Notes: generated by a model not told the origin, from the letters alone. Positions 26,117-34,647 are shown, counted from the first letter of the stretch. The stretch is DNA of 64,000 bases from JAABUE01 sp037440925 (GCA_037440925.1 JBBITF010000004.1:27227-91226); one strand, 5' to 3'. Numbers and translations: made by a program.

Positions 26117-26497
26117 ATGCCTGCTCTCAACCGTGTTCAACTGATTGGCTATTTGGGAAAAGATCCAGAAAGCCGCTTTACGCCTACGGGCAAAAAGGTG
26201 ACGCATTTCAGCATCGCCATTACCCAGCGCTGGAAATCGCAGGGCGAAGCCAAAGAATACACCGAATGGGTCAACATCGAGGCCTGGGGACGGTTGGGAG
26301 AAGTTTGCCAGGAATATCTCAGGAAAGGCAGCCTGGTGTATGTGGAAGGGCGATTGAAAACCGACCGCGTAGAAGACAAAGGGGAAGTCAAATATTACAC
26401 CAAAGTCGTCGCATTAGCCTTGCAATTCCTGGATCGCAAACCGGCTGAGGAACCGGTCATGACCGTAGAAGAGGAAGCGGGCGAATATGAGGCCTAG
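26117..26497 (+). CDS. ssb: Single-stranded DNA-binding protein
   Basis: A 126-residue OB-fold protein: LNRVQLIGYLGKDPESRFTPTGKKVTHFSIAIT, EWVNIEAWGRLGEVCQEYLRKGSLVYVEGRL and YYTKVVALALQFLDRK are classical SSB blocks. It is shorter than E. coli SSB (about 178) and ends in EEEAGEYEA, lacking the canonical D-D-D-I-P-F tip that recruits partner proteins. The genome may therefore encode a second SSB, or this one may recruit partners differently. Strong AGGAGG ribosome-binding site. Confidence 0.93.
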   Translation: MPALNRVQLIGYLGKDPESRFTPTGKKVTHFSIAITQRWKSQGEAKEYTEWVNIEAWGRLGEVCQEYLRKGSLVYVEGRLKTDRVEDKGEVKYYTKVVALALQFLDRKPAEEPVMTVEEEAGEYEA

Positions 26498-26594
26498 CCA
26501 CGTGTAGCGCATCTGGCAAGCGTAATGGGGAGGGGGGAACATTATGCTTGCCTGGTATCCCCCTTGAAATCCAATCTCTCATGGAACGCGCGCT

Positions 26595-27479
26595 TCAGGC
26601 GCAATGAGCGGGGTTGCCTGATGGCGGTCTCGATAGTTCATGCAGCGCCAGCCACTCTCCGGCGCGGGTGGGATGAACGGTTTGGACAATCTTGCCGTTC
26701 TCCCACATTTTGTGGACCGTCCGCTCGACCAAACTTTTCGGCCAGTTGAAGAGCCTGACGACATCGCGTAATTGCGCTGCGCCAACCGAGTCGAAGTAGC
26801 GCTCAAGTATTTGCATCCGCGCCTGGGCTTCAGGGATGATCCGCGCTTGCTCGGGCAGATCGGGATAATGGCGGCTGGTCAATTCGTAAATAAAGGCATA
26901 GTTCCAGGAGCCGGCTTGCGCCACGCCGACCGGTAGAATTTTGAAATCGGCTTGCAAGAGTTCGAGCGCCCTGTTGAATTCAGAGTCTCTGGCATTGGCA
27001 AGGCGGGCAGCGCGGCGCAAATCCACACTGTTGAGCGGGCCATTTTCCAAGATGGCCTCATAGACCTGCTTGGCAGATTGCGGCAGGCGACCTTCCTGAT
27101 ACGCAATCAAATAATCTTCTTCGGGCGAACCGTAATTTTCTGAGAGCGCGTAGAAGTAAGGCGCCATCTCTAACGAGATGAGGGTAGCCTTGCGGCGCAA
27201 TATCTTGGCATAGTACCAGATTCTCTTGCCGAGAGCGTCATCCTTCCAGCGCCAGGTGATGTGACCGGGGTCATCGTGCGCATCAGCAACCGGACGGTCA
27301 CCCGCTACGGCCACCCACAAACTGGGAAAGTCCACCCCCTTGATGGGCCAGAAGTAAATGAAGCCGCGCGCCTGGACGAACTCCAATGCCTGGGAGGGGG
27401 TCGAAAGTTTATGAAACGGCGGCAAGTTAAAAGTGCGCGCACGATGCGCTTGTAGATGTTCCAGGTCGAGGGTGAGCAT
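26595..27479 (-). CDS. Winged-helix protein of the YcaQ/AlkZ-like (HTH_42) family
   Basis: The 294-residue product resembles AlkZ/YcaQ, winged-helix DNA glycosylases that unhook crosslinks and alkylated bases. Blocks seen: FVQARGFIYFWPIKGVDFPSLW, a central PLNSVDLRRAA winged-helix segment, and VRLFNWPKSLVERTVHKMWENGKIV. The catalytic Q-x-Q/Q-x-D motif of true AlkZ is not obvious, so this may be a related protein without glycosylase activity. The ATG at 27479 is preceded by TACAAT with 6 nt between, predicting a leaderless mRNA. It is divergent from coaE. Confidence 0.75.
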   Translation of the reverse strand: MLTLDLEHLQAHRARTFNLPPFHKLSTPSQALEFVQARGFIYFWPIKGVDFPSLWVAVAGDRPVADAHDDPGHITWRWKDDALGKRIWYYAKILRRKATLISLEMAPYFYALSENYGSPEEDYLIAYQEGRLPQSAKQVYEAILENGPLNSVDLRRAARLANARDSEFNRALELLQADFKILPVGVAQAGSWNYAFIYELTSRHYPDLPEQARIIPEAQARMQILERYFDSVGAAQLRDVVRLFNWPKSLVERTVHKMWENGKIVQTVHPTRAGEWLALHELSRPPSGNPAHCA

Positions 27480-27485
27480 GGAGCG

Positions 27486-27491
27486 ATTGTA
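27486..27491 (-). promoter_or_regulatory. -10 box TACAAT for a leaderless YcaQ-like gene
   Basis: TACAAT on the minus strand ends 6 nt before the ATG at 27479. No Shine-Dalgarno is present. Confidence 0.55.
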
Positions 27492-27545
27492 GCGCAACTT
27501 GGCAAGTTTGCGCTGCTAATCATCACAAAATTCAAGAAAAGACAG

Positions 27546-27551
27546 TAAAAT
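27546..27551 (+). promoter_or_regulatory. -10 box TAAAAT for coaE
   Basis: TAAAAT lies 31 nt before the GTG start, and AGGAGG is 4 nt before the start, so this transcript has a leader. Confidence 0.45.
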
Positions 27552-27582
27552 AGACATGTAGATTTTTTACTTAGGAGGCGGC

Positions 27583-28719
27583 GTGAGTCACTGGCCTGGA
27601 AAGTACATCATCGGCCTGACAGGTAACATTGCCACCGGCAAGAGCGTCGTCCGCAGGATGTTGGAACACCTTGGCGCGTATACCATTGATGCGGACGCCC
27701 TGGCGCATCGCGCCATAGCCAAAGGCGCGCCGGGCTATCCGTTGGTGGTCGAAACGTTTGGCAAGTGGGTTGTAGGCACAGACGGACAGATTGACCGCGC
27801 CAAGTTAGGCGGGTTGGTCTTTCGCGACAAGGAGGCCATGGCAAAATTAGAGGCGATTGTTCATCCGCTCGTCACCCAGGCGACCAACATCCTGATCCAA
27901 CGCGCCGGGCAAAAGGTGGTTGTAATCGAGGCCATCAAACTGCTAGAAAGCGACCTGGCAGCCATGTGTGACAGTTTGTGGGTCACTTATGCGCCCGAAC
28001 AGGTGCAAGTGGAACGATTGGTGCGCAAACGCAATTTGAGTCAGGAGGAAGCCCTGGAGCGCATCCATGCCCAGGGAGCGCAAAGCGAGAAGATTGAGCG
28101 CGCTCATGTGGTCATCCGCAATATCGGTTCTTACAACGACTTATGGAAACAAGTGACCACGGCTTGGAAGCAGATTTTTCCCACTTCTGAAACCTTGCCA
28201 ACCATCCCGAAGAAAGAGGCACCGCCTGGCGATTACACGGTGCAACGCGGCCGGCCGCGCGATTCGCAGGTCATCGCCGACCTGATCACGCGCTTGAGTC
28301 AGGGCCAGAAAAAAATGACAGCCGACGATGCAATGGAAGCCTTTGGCGACAAGGCTTTCCTGCTGTTGAAAATGAACGATCAAGTGGTCGGACTAGCAGG
28401 CTGGCAAGTGGAAAACCTGGTAGCGCGCACCACTGACCTGTATATCGAACCTGAGCATACCAATGAAAAAGCCCTCCAGGCTTTGTTGAACGAGGTAGAA
28501 CGCGCTTCACAAGATTTACAATGCGAGGCGTCTTTGGTCTTCCCCTTCCCTGCGTTGGCCAACCTGGATAGCGCCTGGAAGAACCTGGGCTATGAAAAGC
28601 GCACCCCCGATAGCCTGGGCATCCAGGCCTGGCAAGATGCAGCCAGGGAATCTGGCGCGCCAGGCGCCAGCCTGATGTTCAAACAGTTGCGCGCCGACCG
28701 CGTCTTGCGGCCAATTTAG
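27583..28719 (+). CDS. coaE: Dephospho-CoA kinase fused to a C-terminal GNAT-like domain
   Basis: CoaE makes the last step to coenzyme A. Residues 1-205 are a full CoaE: P-loop GLTGNIATGKS (10-20), YTIDADALAHRAI, HPLVTQ, and LIQRAGQKVVVIEAIKLLES. The protein is 378 residues, far longer than the usual 200. The extra part (about 215-378) has the strand-helix pattern of a GNAT acyltransferase (LKMNDQVVGLAGW, TTDLYIEPEHTNEKALQALLNEVE, AWKNLGYEKR). The GTG start is set by AGGAGG. The substrate of the second domain is unknown; acetyl-CoA would be a natural donor. Confidence 0.88.
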   Translation: MSHWPGKYIIGLTGNIATGKSVVRRMLEHLGAYTIDADALAHRAIAKGAPGYPLVVETFGKWVVGTDGQIDRAKLGGLVFRDKEAMAKLEAIVHPLVTQATNILIQRAGQKVVVIEAIKLLESDLAAMCDSLWVTYAPEQVQVERLVRKRNLSQEEALERIHAQGAQSEKIERAHVVIRNIGSYNDLWKQVTTAWKQIFPTSETLPTIPKKEAPPGDYTVQRGRPRDSQVIADLITRLSQGQKKMTADDAMEAFGDKAFLLLKMNDQVVGLAGWQVENLVARTTDLYIEPEHTNEKALQALLNEVERASQDLQCEASLVFPFPALANLDSAWKNLGYEKRTPDSLGIQAWQDAARESGAPGASLMFKQLRADRVLRPI

Positions 28720-28730
28720 TCATCCCGCTG

Positions 28731-28777
28731 AGAGCGCAAAGTTTGCGCAGATGCCTTCTCTGCGTTCTCGGCGCTCT
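28731..28777. repeat. Imperfect stem-loop upstream of cdaA
   Basis: Outer arms AGAGCGC/GCGCTCT and inner arms CGCAGA/TCTGCG form a nested imperfect hairpin in the 72-bp gap between coaE and cdaA. The sequence belongs to the CTCTGCGTTCTCGGCGCTCT type of low-complexity bacterial repeat. It may be a leader structure or just repeat DNA. Confidence 0.4.
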
Positions 28778-28791
28778 GTGCGGATTTACCC

Positions 28792-29685
28792 GTGACGGAT
28801 TTCCTCAACGATTTACTCTTTATTTTCCAGCGTCTGAACTGGCTGAGTGTCATAGACATTCTGCTGGTTACATTGATTTTCTTCATCCTGCTCTATTTCT
28901 TGCGGGATACACAGGCGCTGGTATTGTTGAGAGGGGTATTATTCCTCATCGTCCTGTTGGCTCTGCTGACCAGCCTGGTGGAACTGCCGGCCTTCTCCTG
29001 GCTGATTCAAAGTACGCTGCCGGCGCTGGTGTTGGCCATTCCGGTCATTTTTGCGCCAGAAATCCGGCGTGGACTGGAACGGCTGGGGCGGGCTGGCATG
29101 TTCATTTCGTCGGGTAGCAAAACAGCCAGCCTAGAGGCTCAACAGGTGATTCGTGCGATTGTCAGCGCCTGCGCCCGCCTGTCTGCCCGTCAGCACGGCG
29201 CGCTTATTGTCGTCCAAAGGCTAGACAGTTTGGACGAATACAACGATACAGGGGTGCGCCTGAACGCCAAAGTGACGCCGGAATTGCTGCTGCAAATCTT
29301 CTACCCCAACACTCCTTTGCACGATGGCGCTGTCATCATTTCAGGCCTGCAATCGCCGCGGGGAATGCTCATCTCGGCAGCCGCTTGTGTCATGCCTCTT
29401 TCGGCCAGCGGCATCCTGGCCCGTTCGCCCGAACGTCAAATGGGGCTGCGTCACCGCGCCGCCCTGGGCATCTCCGAGGTCAGCGATGCGGTGGCTGTGG
29501 TGGTTTCCGAGCAAACCGGCTCGATTTCGATCGCGCATTCAGGCCGCATGATCCGTCGCCTGGACCCAGAGCGCCTCGAAAACATCTTGACCGCTTTCTT
29601 CCACCCTAATGGCAACCTGGAAAAGCCATCTTGGCTGCAAAAATTTTTTCCTTACCTGTTCTTGCGCAAGGAAGGTGAACCATGA
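28792..29685 (+). CDS. cdaA: Diadenylate cyclase CdaA
   Basis: CdaA makes cyclic di-AMP from two ATP at the membrane. The 297-residue protein has three N-terminal helices (about 15-85) and a DAC domain with the D-G-A motif (LHDGAVII, about 177-183) and R-H-R (GLRHRAALGISE, about 217-228). The GTG start is the first possible in frame. It overlaps its regulator YbbR/CdaR by ATGA. The likely degrading enzyme PgpH is encoded 26 kb upstream. Confidence 0.95.
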   Translation: MTDFLNDLLFIFQRLNWLSVIDILLVTLIFFILLYFLRDTQALVLLRGVLFLIVLLALLTSLVELPAFSWLIQSTLPALVLAIPVIFAPEIRRGLERLGRAGMFISSGSKTASLEAQQVIRAIVSACARLSARQHGALIVVQRLDSLDEYNDTGVRLNAKVTPELLLQIFYPNTPLHDGAVIISGLQSPRGMLISAAACVMPLSASGILARSPERQMGLRHRAALGISEVSDAVAVVVSEQTGSISIAHSGRMIRRLDPERLENILTAFFHPNGNLEKPSWLQKFFPYLFLRKEGEP

Positions 29686-30902
29686 TACGCTGGTTGGGCG
29701 TCAACTTGCGTACTTTTGTTTGGGCCTTCCTGATGGCGCTGGCGGTGTGGGTAGCGGCTGTGACCGCCGCCGACCCAGACGAGGTGCGTTCGTACCCTCA
29801 TCCCATCCCATTGGAAATTATCGGCCAAGACCCCAGCCTGGTCCTGACCGGCGACTATCCCAAGCAAGTCGAACTGACGCTGCGCGCGCCTCGCTCGGTA
29901 TGGGAACAACTCACGAACCGTGAGACGGAAATGCGCGCTATTTTGGATTTATCGGGGTTGAGCGCCGGACAGCACAACCTGGCTATTCAAGTGCAAATAC
30001 CCATCCGTCCGGTGCGCATCGTATCGGCGACACCCGAAACGGCTACCGTGACCCTGGAGCCGCTAGCCTCTCGCATCTTGCCTCTCGACCTGAGCCTGTC
30101 TGGAGAGCCAGCCATCGGCTATCAAGCGGGTGAAGCCCGCCTGACGCCGCAGGAGGTCATTATTTCTGGCCCGCAGTCGCTCGTCGAACAAGTAGTCCGC
30201 CTGCGCGTATCGGTCAACATTGCAGGCGTCCGCGAGAGCATAGAACAATCGCTGCCGGTGCAGGCGCTCGACTCAAACAATCGGGCGCTCAACGGGGTGG
30301 GCTTGAATCCGGACCAGGCGCTCCTGCAATTGCCCATCAGCCAACAAGGCGGCTACCGCGACCTGGCCGTCAAAGTGGTGGTGCGCGGGCAAGTCGCCAG
30401 CGGCTATCGGCTGACAAACATCTCCGTCTTCCCACCGGTGGTGACAGTCTATTCGGCCGACCCGGCGCTGGTAAATGCTCTGCCGGGCGCGCTGGAAACC
30501 CAGCCGCTCGACCTGGAAAATGCCCAAGAAGACCTGTCCACCCGCCTGGGACTATCTCTGCCGCAAGGGCTCTCGCTGGTGGGGGAACAATCGGTGCTGG
30601 TGCAGGTAGGGGTAGCGCCCATTCAAAGCAGTCTGACGCTTTCAAATCAGGAAATCCAGGTTATCGGGTTGACGGCTAGGCAGAATATTCACATTGCCCC
30701 GGCCAGCGTGGATGTCATCCTTTCGGGCCCGTTGCCGCTGCTCGATAAACTCTCTCCTCAAGATATTCGCGTGCTGATTGATGTGAGCGGACTGGCGGTT
30801 GGCACGTATCAGTTAGAGCCAAAAGTGGAGATTCTCCTGGACGATATCGTGGTCGAATCCATCCTGCCTGGCAAAGTAGAAGTGGTGGTCGGGGCGGGTT
30901 GA
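29682..30902 (+). CDS. cdaR: YbbR-domain regulator of CdaA (CdaR-like)
   Basis: A 406-residue membrane-anchored protein with one N-terminal helix (about 6-28) and four YbbR repeats (about 35-115, 120-205, 210-300, 310-400) on the outside. YbbR proteins bind and regulate CdaA; the ATGA overlap with cdaA supports the pairing. The glmM gene that often follows in Firmicutes is not here; der comes next. Confidence 0.88.
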   Translation: MIRWLGVNLRTFVWAFLMALAVWVAAVTAADPDEVRSYPHPIPLEIIGQDPSLVLTGDYPKQVELTLRAPRSVWEQLTNRETEMRAILDLSGLSAGQHNLAIQVQIPIRPVRIVSATPETATVTLEPLASRILPLDLSLSGEPAIGYQAGEARLTPQEVIISGPQSLVEQVVRLRVSVNIAGVRESIEQSLPVQALDSNNRALNGVGLNPDQALLQLPISQQGGYRDLAVKVVVRGQVASGYRLTNISVFPPVVTVYSADPALVNALPGALETQPLDLENAQEDLSTRLGLSLPQGLSLVGEQSVLVQVGVAPIQSSLTLSNQEIQVIGLTARQNIHIAPASVDVILSGPLPLLDKLSPQDIRVLIDVSGLAVGTYQLEPKVEILLDDIVVESILPGKVEVVVGAG

Positions 30903-30925
30903 AACCTGCTCAAGATTGGACGAAC

Positions 30926-32296
30926 ATGCCCAAACCCGTTCTCGCCCTGGTAGGGCGCCCCAACGTAGGAAAAAGCACGCTCTTCAACCGCCTGGTGGGG
31001 GAACGCCTGGCAATTGTAGATGAGACGCCCGGCACCACCCGTGACCGCTTGATAGCCGAAGCCGAGTGGAATGGGATCGTCTTTCACGTGGTAGATACCG
31101 GCGGCATAGACCCAGCGCATGGGGGTAAGACGCCGCTTTCAGTCGGCTCAGCCGATTTCATCGAGCAAATCAAGGAGCAGGCGCTGATAGCCATCCAGGA
31201 CGCAGACGCAATCTTCTTTTTGACCGATGGTGAAGCAGGCGTCACCGCTCCCGACCGCGAGGTGGCAAACATCTTGCGCCGTTACCAGAAGAAACTGCCA
31301 GACGGAAAGTTCTGGCCGCCCATCTTCTTAGTGGTGAACAAATGCGAAAGCGCAGCCCGCCGTCAAAACGTGAGCGAGTTCTACGAATTAGGGCTGGGCC
31401 AGCCTTACGCCATCTCTGCCCTGCACGGGACGGATACAGGCGACCTGCTGGACGATTTGGTCGCCTCGTTTTCACCTCAACCGGCCGAGGACGAGGATGA
31501 AGCGGTCAAGATTGCCATCGTCGGCAAGCCAAACGCCGGCAAGTCCAGCCTGTTGAACAAGTTAGCAGGCGTGGAACGTTCCATCGTTAGCCCCATCCCC
31601 GGCACAACGCGCGATGTAGTAGACTTGCACATCGAGTACCAGGGCATCAAGATTACGCTCATTGATACGGCCGGCATCCGCAAGCGCGGCAAGATCGAGC
31701 ATGGCGTGGAACAGTATAGCGTGCTGCGGGCGCTCAAGGCCATCGAACGCGCCGATATAGCCTTGTTGGTGGTGGATGCAGTGGCAGGCATTACCGCCCA
31801 AGACCTGCACATTGCCGGATTCATCCTGGAGGCGTGGAAGTCGTGCGTGGTATTGGTCAATAAGTGGGATGCGGTGGAGAAGAATACATATACGATGGAC
31901 GAATATACGCAGCATATCCGCCGGGAATTGAATTTTATGGATTATGTACCGGTGCTATTCATCTCGGCCAAGACCGGTCAACGCGTGGACAAGGTACTCC
32001 CCCTGGCCCTGCAAGTGCAGGAGGAACGCCTGGCGCGCCTGACCACTTCCAAGATCAACCAGTTGATCCAAAACGCGCAAGACGCACACCCGGCGCCCTC
32101 ACTCAAAGGACGGCAATTGAAGATGTATTACGGGACGCAGGTGCGCTCTGACCCGCCGACGTTCTTGATTTACGTCAACGACCCCAGTTTGGCGCACTTC
32201 AGTTACCGGCGCTATCTCGAAAACCGCTTTCGGGAGGAATATGGCTTTCTCGGTACGCCTATTCGCATTGTGTTGAAAGGGCGTCGGGAAGCGTGA
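30926..32296 (+). CDS. der: GTPase Der (EngA), ribosome assembly
   Basis: Der is a two-G-domain GTPase needed for 50S maturation. The start at 30926 (MPKPVLALVGRPNVGKS) is chosen because it matches the family's N-terminus, although a TTG at 30899 overlaps the cdaR stop. G1 motifs are GRPNVGKST (about 9) and GKPNAGKSS (about 200); the second domain has NKWD, and the first has NKCE in place of the usual NKxD. The C-terminal KH-like domain ends with LENRFREEYGFLGTPIRIVLKGRR. The first domain has a short insertion after DTGGIDP. Length 456 residues is normal. The 3' end overlaps the convergent GNAT gene by 38 bp. Confidence 0.95.
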   Translation: MPKPVLALVGRPNVGKSTLFNRLVGERLAIVDETPGTTRDRLIAEAEWNGIVFHVVDTGGIDPAHGGKTPLSVGSADFIEQIKEQALIAIQDADAIFFLTDGEAGVTAPDREVANILRRYQKKLPDGKFWPPIFLVVNKCESAARRQNVSEFYELGLGQPYAISALHGTDTGDLLDDLVASFSPQPAEDEDEAVKIAIVGKPNAGKSSLLNKLAGVERSIVSPIPGTTRDVVDLHIEYQGIKITLIDTAGIRKRGKIEHGVEQYSVLRALKAIERADIALLVVDAVAGITAQDLHIAGFILEAWKSCVVLVNKWDAVEKNTYTMDEYTQHIRRELNFMDYVPVLFISAKTGQRVDKVLPLALQVQEERLARLTTSKINQLIQNAQDAHPAPSLKGRQLKMYYGTQVRSDPPTFLIYVNDPSLAHFSYRRYLENRFREEYGFLGTPIRIVLKGRREA

Positions 32297-32786
32297 GCCG
32301 TTTGGTAAAAATCCACAAATCATCCCCTTCTGCATACAAGTCGCGCAGGGTGGCTTCGTGCCGATAGCCCATAGACAGGTAGAAGGCGCGCGCCGGGGCA
32401 TATTTGGGCGTGCCAGAGGTCTCAATGACCAGGATGCGCCCGTTTTTCTGGCGCACGGTTTCTTCGGCCTGTTTGAGCAGTCTGCGCCCTACGCCCAAAC
32501 GCTGAGCGCCAGGATGTACAACAATCCAATATAAATCATAGACGCGGTCGGTCAGGGAGCGAGGACCCACACAGACAAAGCCCAACACCTTTGGACCTTG
32601 CTTTTCGACGAAAAAAGTGTAGCCGCTGATTTCGATGCCCAGGCGCACATATTCCTCCCAAATCTCAGCCACACATTGTACTTCTTCGGCGTTGAACACG
32701 CCCGCCTGAGCCGCAATTCGACAGATGGCCGGGCCATCTTCAGGCATAGCCAGGCAGATTGTAGATAAAGAGGGAAGCGTCATCAT
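32259..32786 (-). CDS. GNAT family N-acetyltransferase
   Basis: The 175-residue protein has the acetyl-CoA site IVVHPGAQRLGVGRRLLKQAEE (R/Q-x-x-G-x-G/A) and strand-helix blocks of the GNAT fold, ending in AFYLSMGYRHEATLRDLYAEGDD. The substrate is unknown. The 3' end overlaps der by 38 bp in convergent orientation. The promoter region is shared, divergently, with the HAD gene at 32837. Confidence 0.85.
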   Translation of the reverse strand: MMTLPSLSTICLAMPEDGPAICRIAAQAGVFNAEEVQCVAEIWEEYVRLGIEISGYTFFVEKQGPKVLGFVCVGPRSLTDRVYDLYWIVVHPGAQRLGVGRRLLKQAEETVRQKNGRILVIETSGTPKYAPARAFYLSMGYRHEATLRDLYAEGDDLWIFTKRLTLPDALSTQCE

Positions 32787-32799
32787 AATCGTGTGGGGG

Positions 32800-32830
32800 A
32801 TTTTACCACGCTGGGCAGTTGGACTATAAT
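32800..32830. promoter_or_regulatory. Divergent -10 boxes between the GNAT gene and the HAD gene
   Basis: TATAAT at 32825-32830 (+) is 6 nt before the ATG at 32837, predicting a leaderless mRNA. TAAAAT at 32805-32800 (-) lies 13 nt before the GNAT start. A TTTACC at 32802-32807 is a possible -35 for the plus-strand gene at 17-bp spacing. The two promoters overlap, so RNA polymerase binding at one would hinder the other. Confidence 0.55.
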
Positions 32831-32836
32831 ATCCCC

Positions 32837-33307
32837 ATGATTGAATTGACTATCCCAGGGCGCGGCTCTCTGCGCCTCCAGCATCTGGTCATGGATGTGA
32901 ACGGCACCCTGGCGATAGATGGCGTCTTGATAGAGGGCGTATCTAAACGCATTGCCGCCCTGCGCGACCGCCTGACCGTTCACCTGCTCACTGCCGATAC
33001 ACACGGCCGGCAGTCCGTCATTGATCAGCAACTTGGCCTCACCGCCATCCGCATCCAACCTGGGCAAGAGACGGAGCAAAAAGCCGCATATGTGCGCAGT
33101 TTGGGAGCAGAGAGCGTGGCGGCCGTAGGTCAGGGCGCCAACGATGCCGCCATGCTCAAGACCGCCGGGCTGGGCATCTGCGTCCTTTCGCCTGAAGGCG
33201 TAGCCATCGAGACGCTCATCGGTGCAGATTTGCTTGTGCCAAACATTCACGCCGCCTTCGATTTGCTAGATAAACCCCTGCGTATCATTGCCAGTTTGCG
33301 CCGCTAG
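32837..33307 (+). CDS. HAD-superfamily hydrolase, soluble P-type ATPase-like
   Basis: The 156-residue protein resembles the phosphatase domain of P-type ATPases without membrane parts: MDVNGTLAIDG (motif I; the second Asp of D-x-D is replaced by Asn), TADTHGR (motif II), and VGQGANDAAMLKTAGLGI (motif IV). The D-V-N substitution may reduce phosphatase activity. Leaderless start at 32837. It is followed after 1 bp by the DUF389 gene. Confidence 0.82.
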   Translation: MIELTIPGRGSLRLQHLVMDVNGTLAIDGVLIEGVSKRIAALRDRLTVHLLTADTHGRQSVIDQQLGLTAIRIQPGQETEQKAAYVRSLGAESVAAVGQGANDAAMLKTAGLGICVLSPEGVAIETLIGADLLVPNIHAAFDLLDKPLRIIASLRR

Positions 33308-33308
33308 C

Positions 33309-34619
33309 ATGGACTTCCCCAATTTGCCCCCCCCCCCGCCTGAAGAACCCTGGCCGCCAGTGCGCCCGCCCGCCTCTCGCGCCCGCCGGCGCCGCGCCCG
33401 CCGCACCTTCTTCCCAAAAGACGCTGAAGGTCGCGCCGCCGTGCTGGACACGCTGGCGCATCGCGCTTACCCCACCCTCGAACTTTTCATCTTCTCCCTG
33501 CTATGCGGTGCTATCTTGGGATTAGGCCTTCTGCTGGATTCGCACGGCCTGTTGTTCTTTGGGATTCTGCTGGCCCCGCTCATGGCGCCCTGGGTGGGTC
33601 TTACGTTGGCTACTGTCACCGGCACGCCGCGACTGTTTGCGCAAACCCTGGCTGGCCTGCTGGTGAGCGCGGCGCTGGTCTTCCTGACCGGCGCATTGTC
33701 GGGGTTGGCTGCTCGCCTGTTCGAGCCGCTCACGCTCACCCATGCCTTTCTACATAGCCGCTTGTGGATTCCCGATCTGATCATCCTGGCCTTTGGCGCC
33801 ATTTTGCTGAATCTATCCTTCGTCCGCTCCGAAGAAAAGCCCTACCTGCCTAGTGTGCTGGTGGCCTACGAGCTCTTCTTGCCGCTCAGCGCAGGCGGCT
33901 TCGGGCTGGGCAGCGGCGTGGAATACCTCTGGCCGTATGGCATTCTCGTCTTCCTTGTCCATCTGGCCTGGGCGACCTTGTTCGGCGTGGGCGCGTTGGC
34001 TGCGCTACGCTTCCGTCCCCGCTCGGTTGGCGGATACGTTTTCGCCTTGGCGGTCGCCTGCATTTCTCTTGCGACGGTAGGATGGCTGGCCCAACCGGGC
34101 AAAGATGCATCGCCGTCGTTGACCGAACCGACTGCCACCAGCCCCGCAGCAACGTCGCCCGCCTTGCCCGTTCCAACGCCCTCTGCCACCCCGCCTCTTA
34201 CAGCGACCCCCGTGCTGCTGAGGCCAACCGAGACCGAACCGGCCCCCGAAACCGACACTCCCTCTCCCCTGCCGTCGCCCACCTTTGCGACCGAAGAGGC
34301 CGGCCTATCCATCACAGAGAGCGCAGTCGTCACCGCCTCTCCCCAAGCCACGCCGGTTTATGCCCTCATCCGCGCACGTGAGGGCGGCGGCGCCTTTCTA
34401 CGCAAAGAACCCGGCAGCAGCGTGCTGGCTACTCTCGAAAATGGTTCGCTGGTCGAAATCCTGCCAGGAATACAGGAAAAGAATGGCGCGGTCTGGATTC
34501 ACGTTGTTGTCACGCGAAACGAGATTCGGGTCGAGGGGTGGATCATCCAAGATGTGCTGGAGACGGCCACCCCTGTCCCGAACTGGGAGCCGAGCGAAAC
34601 CCCCACGCCAACGCCGTAG
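33309..34619 (+). CDS. DUF389-like membrane protein fused to a C-terminal SH3-like domain
   Basis: A 436-residue protein with a Pro/Arg-rich N-terminus, six or seven membrane helices (about 55-265) containing LLFFGILLAPLMAPWVGLTLA (DUF389/TIGR00341-like), a long Thr/Pro/Ser linker (about 275-350), and an SH3-like domain (about 355-420; ALIRAREGGGAFLRKEPGSSVLATLENGSLVEIL). The SH3 part is probably outside the membrane and could bind peptidoglycan. A run of 11 C at 33327-33337 encodes the Pro run at residues 7-10. It starts 1 bp after the HAD stop. Confidence 0.75.
   Translation: MDFPNLPPPPPEEPWPPVRPPASRARRRRARRTFFPKDAEGRAAVLDTLAHRAYPTLELFIFSLLCGAILGLGLLLDSHGLLFFGILLAPLMAPWVGLTLATVTGTPRLFAQTLAGLLVSAALVFLTGALSGLAARLFEPLTLTHAFLHSRLWIPDLIILAFGAILLNLSFVRSEEKPYLPSVLVAYELFLPLSAGGFGLGSGVEYLWPYGILVFLVHLAWATLFGVGALAALRFRPRSVGGYVFALAVACISLATVGWLAQPGKDASPSLTEPTATSPAATSPALPVPTPSATPPLTATPVLLRPTETEPAPETDTPSPLPSPTFATEEAGLSITESAVVTASPQATPVYALIRAREGGGAFLRKEPGSSVLATLENGSLVEILPGIQEKNGAVWIHVVVTRNEIRVEGWIIQDVLETATPVPNWEPSETPTPTP
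33327..33337 (+). repeat. C11 homopolymer within the start of a membrane-protein gene
   Basis: Eleven consecutive C residues lie 18 bp into the coding sequence of the DUF389-SH3 gene. A one-base change would shift the frame near the start, so the tract is a candidate slippage site. Confidence 0.8.
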
Positions 34620-34647
34620 AGTCATTAAAAGCCCAAAGAATAACCCC

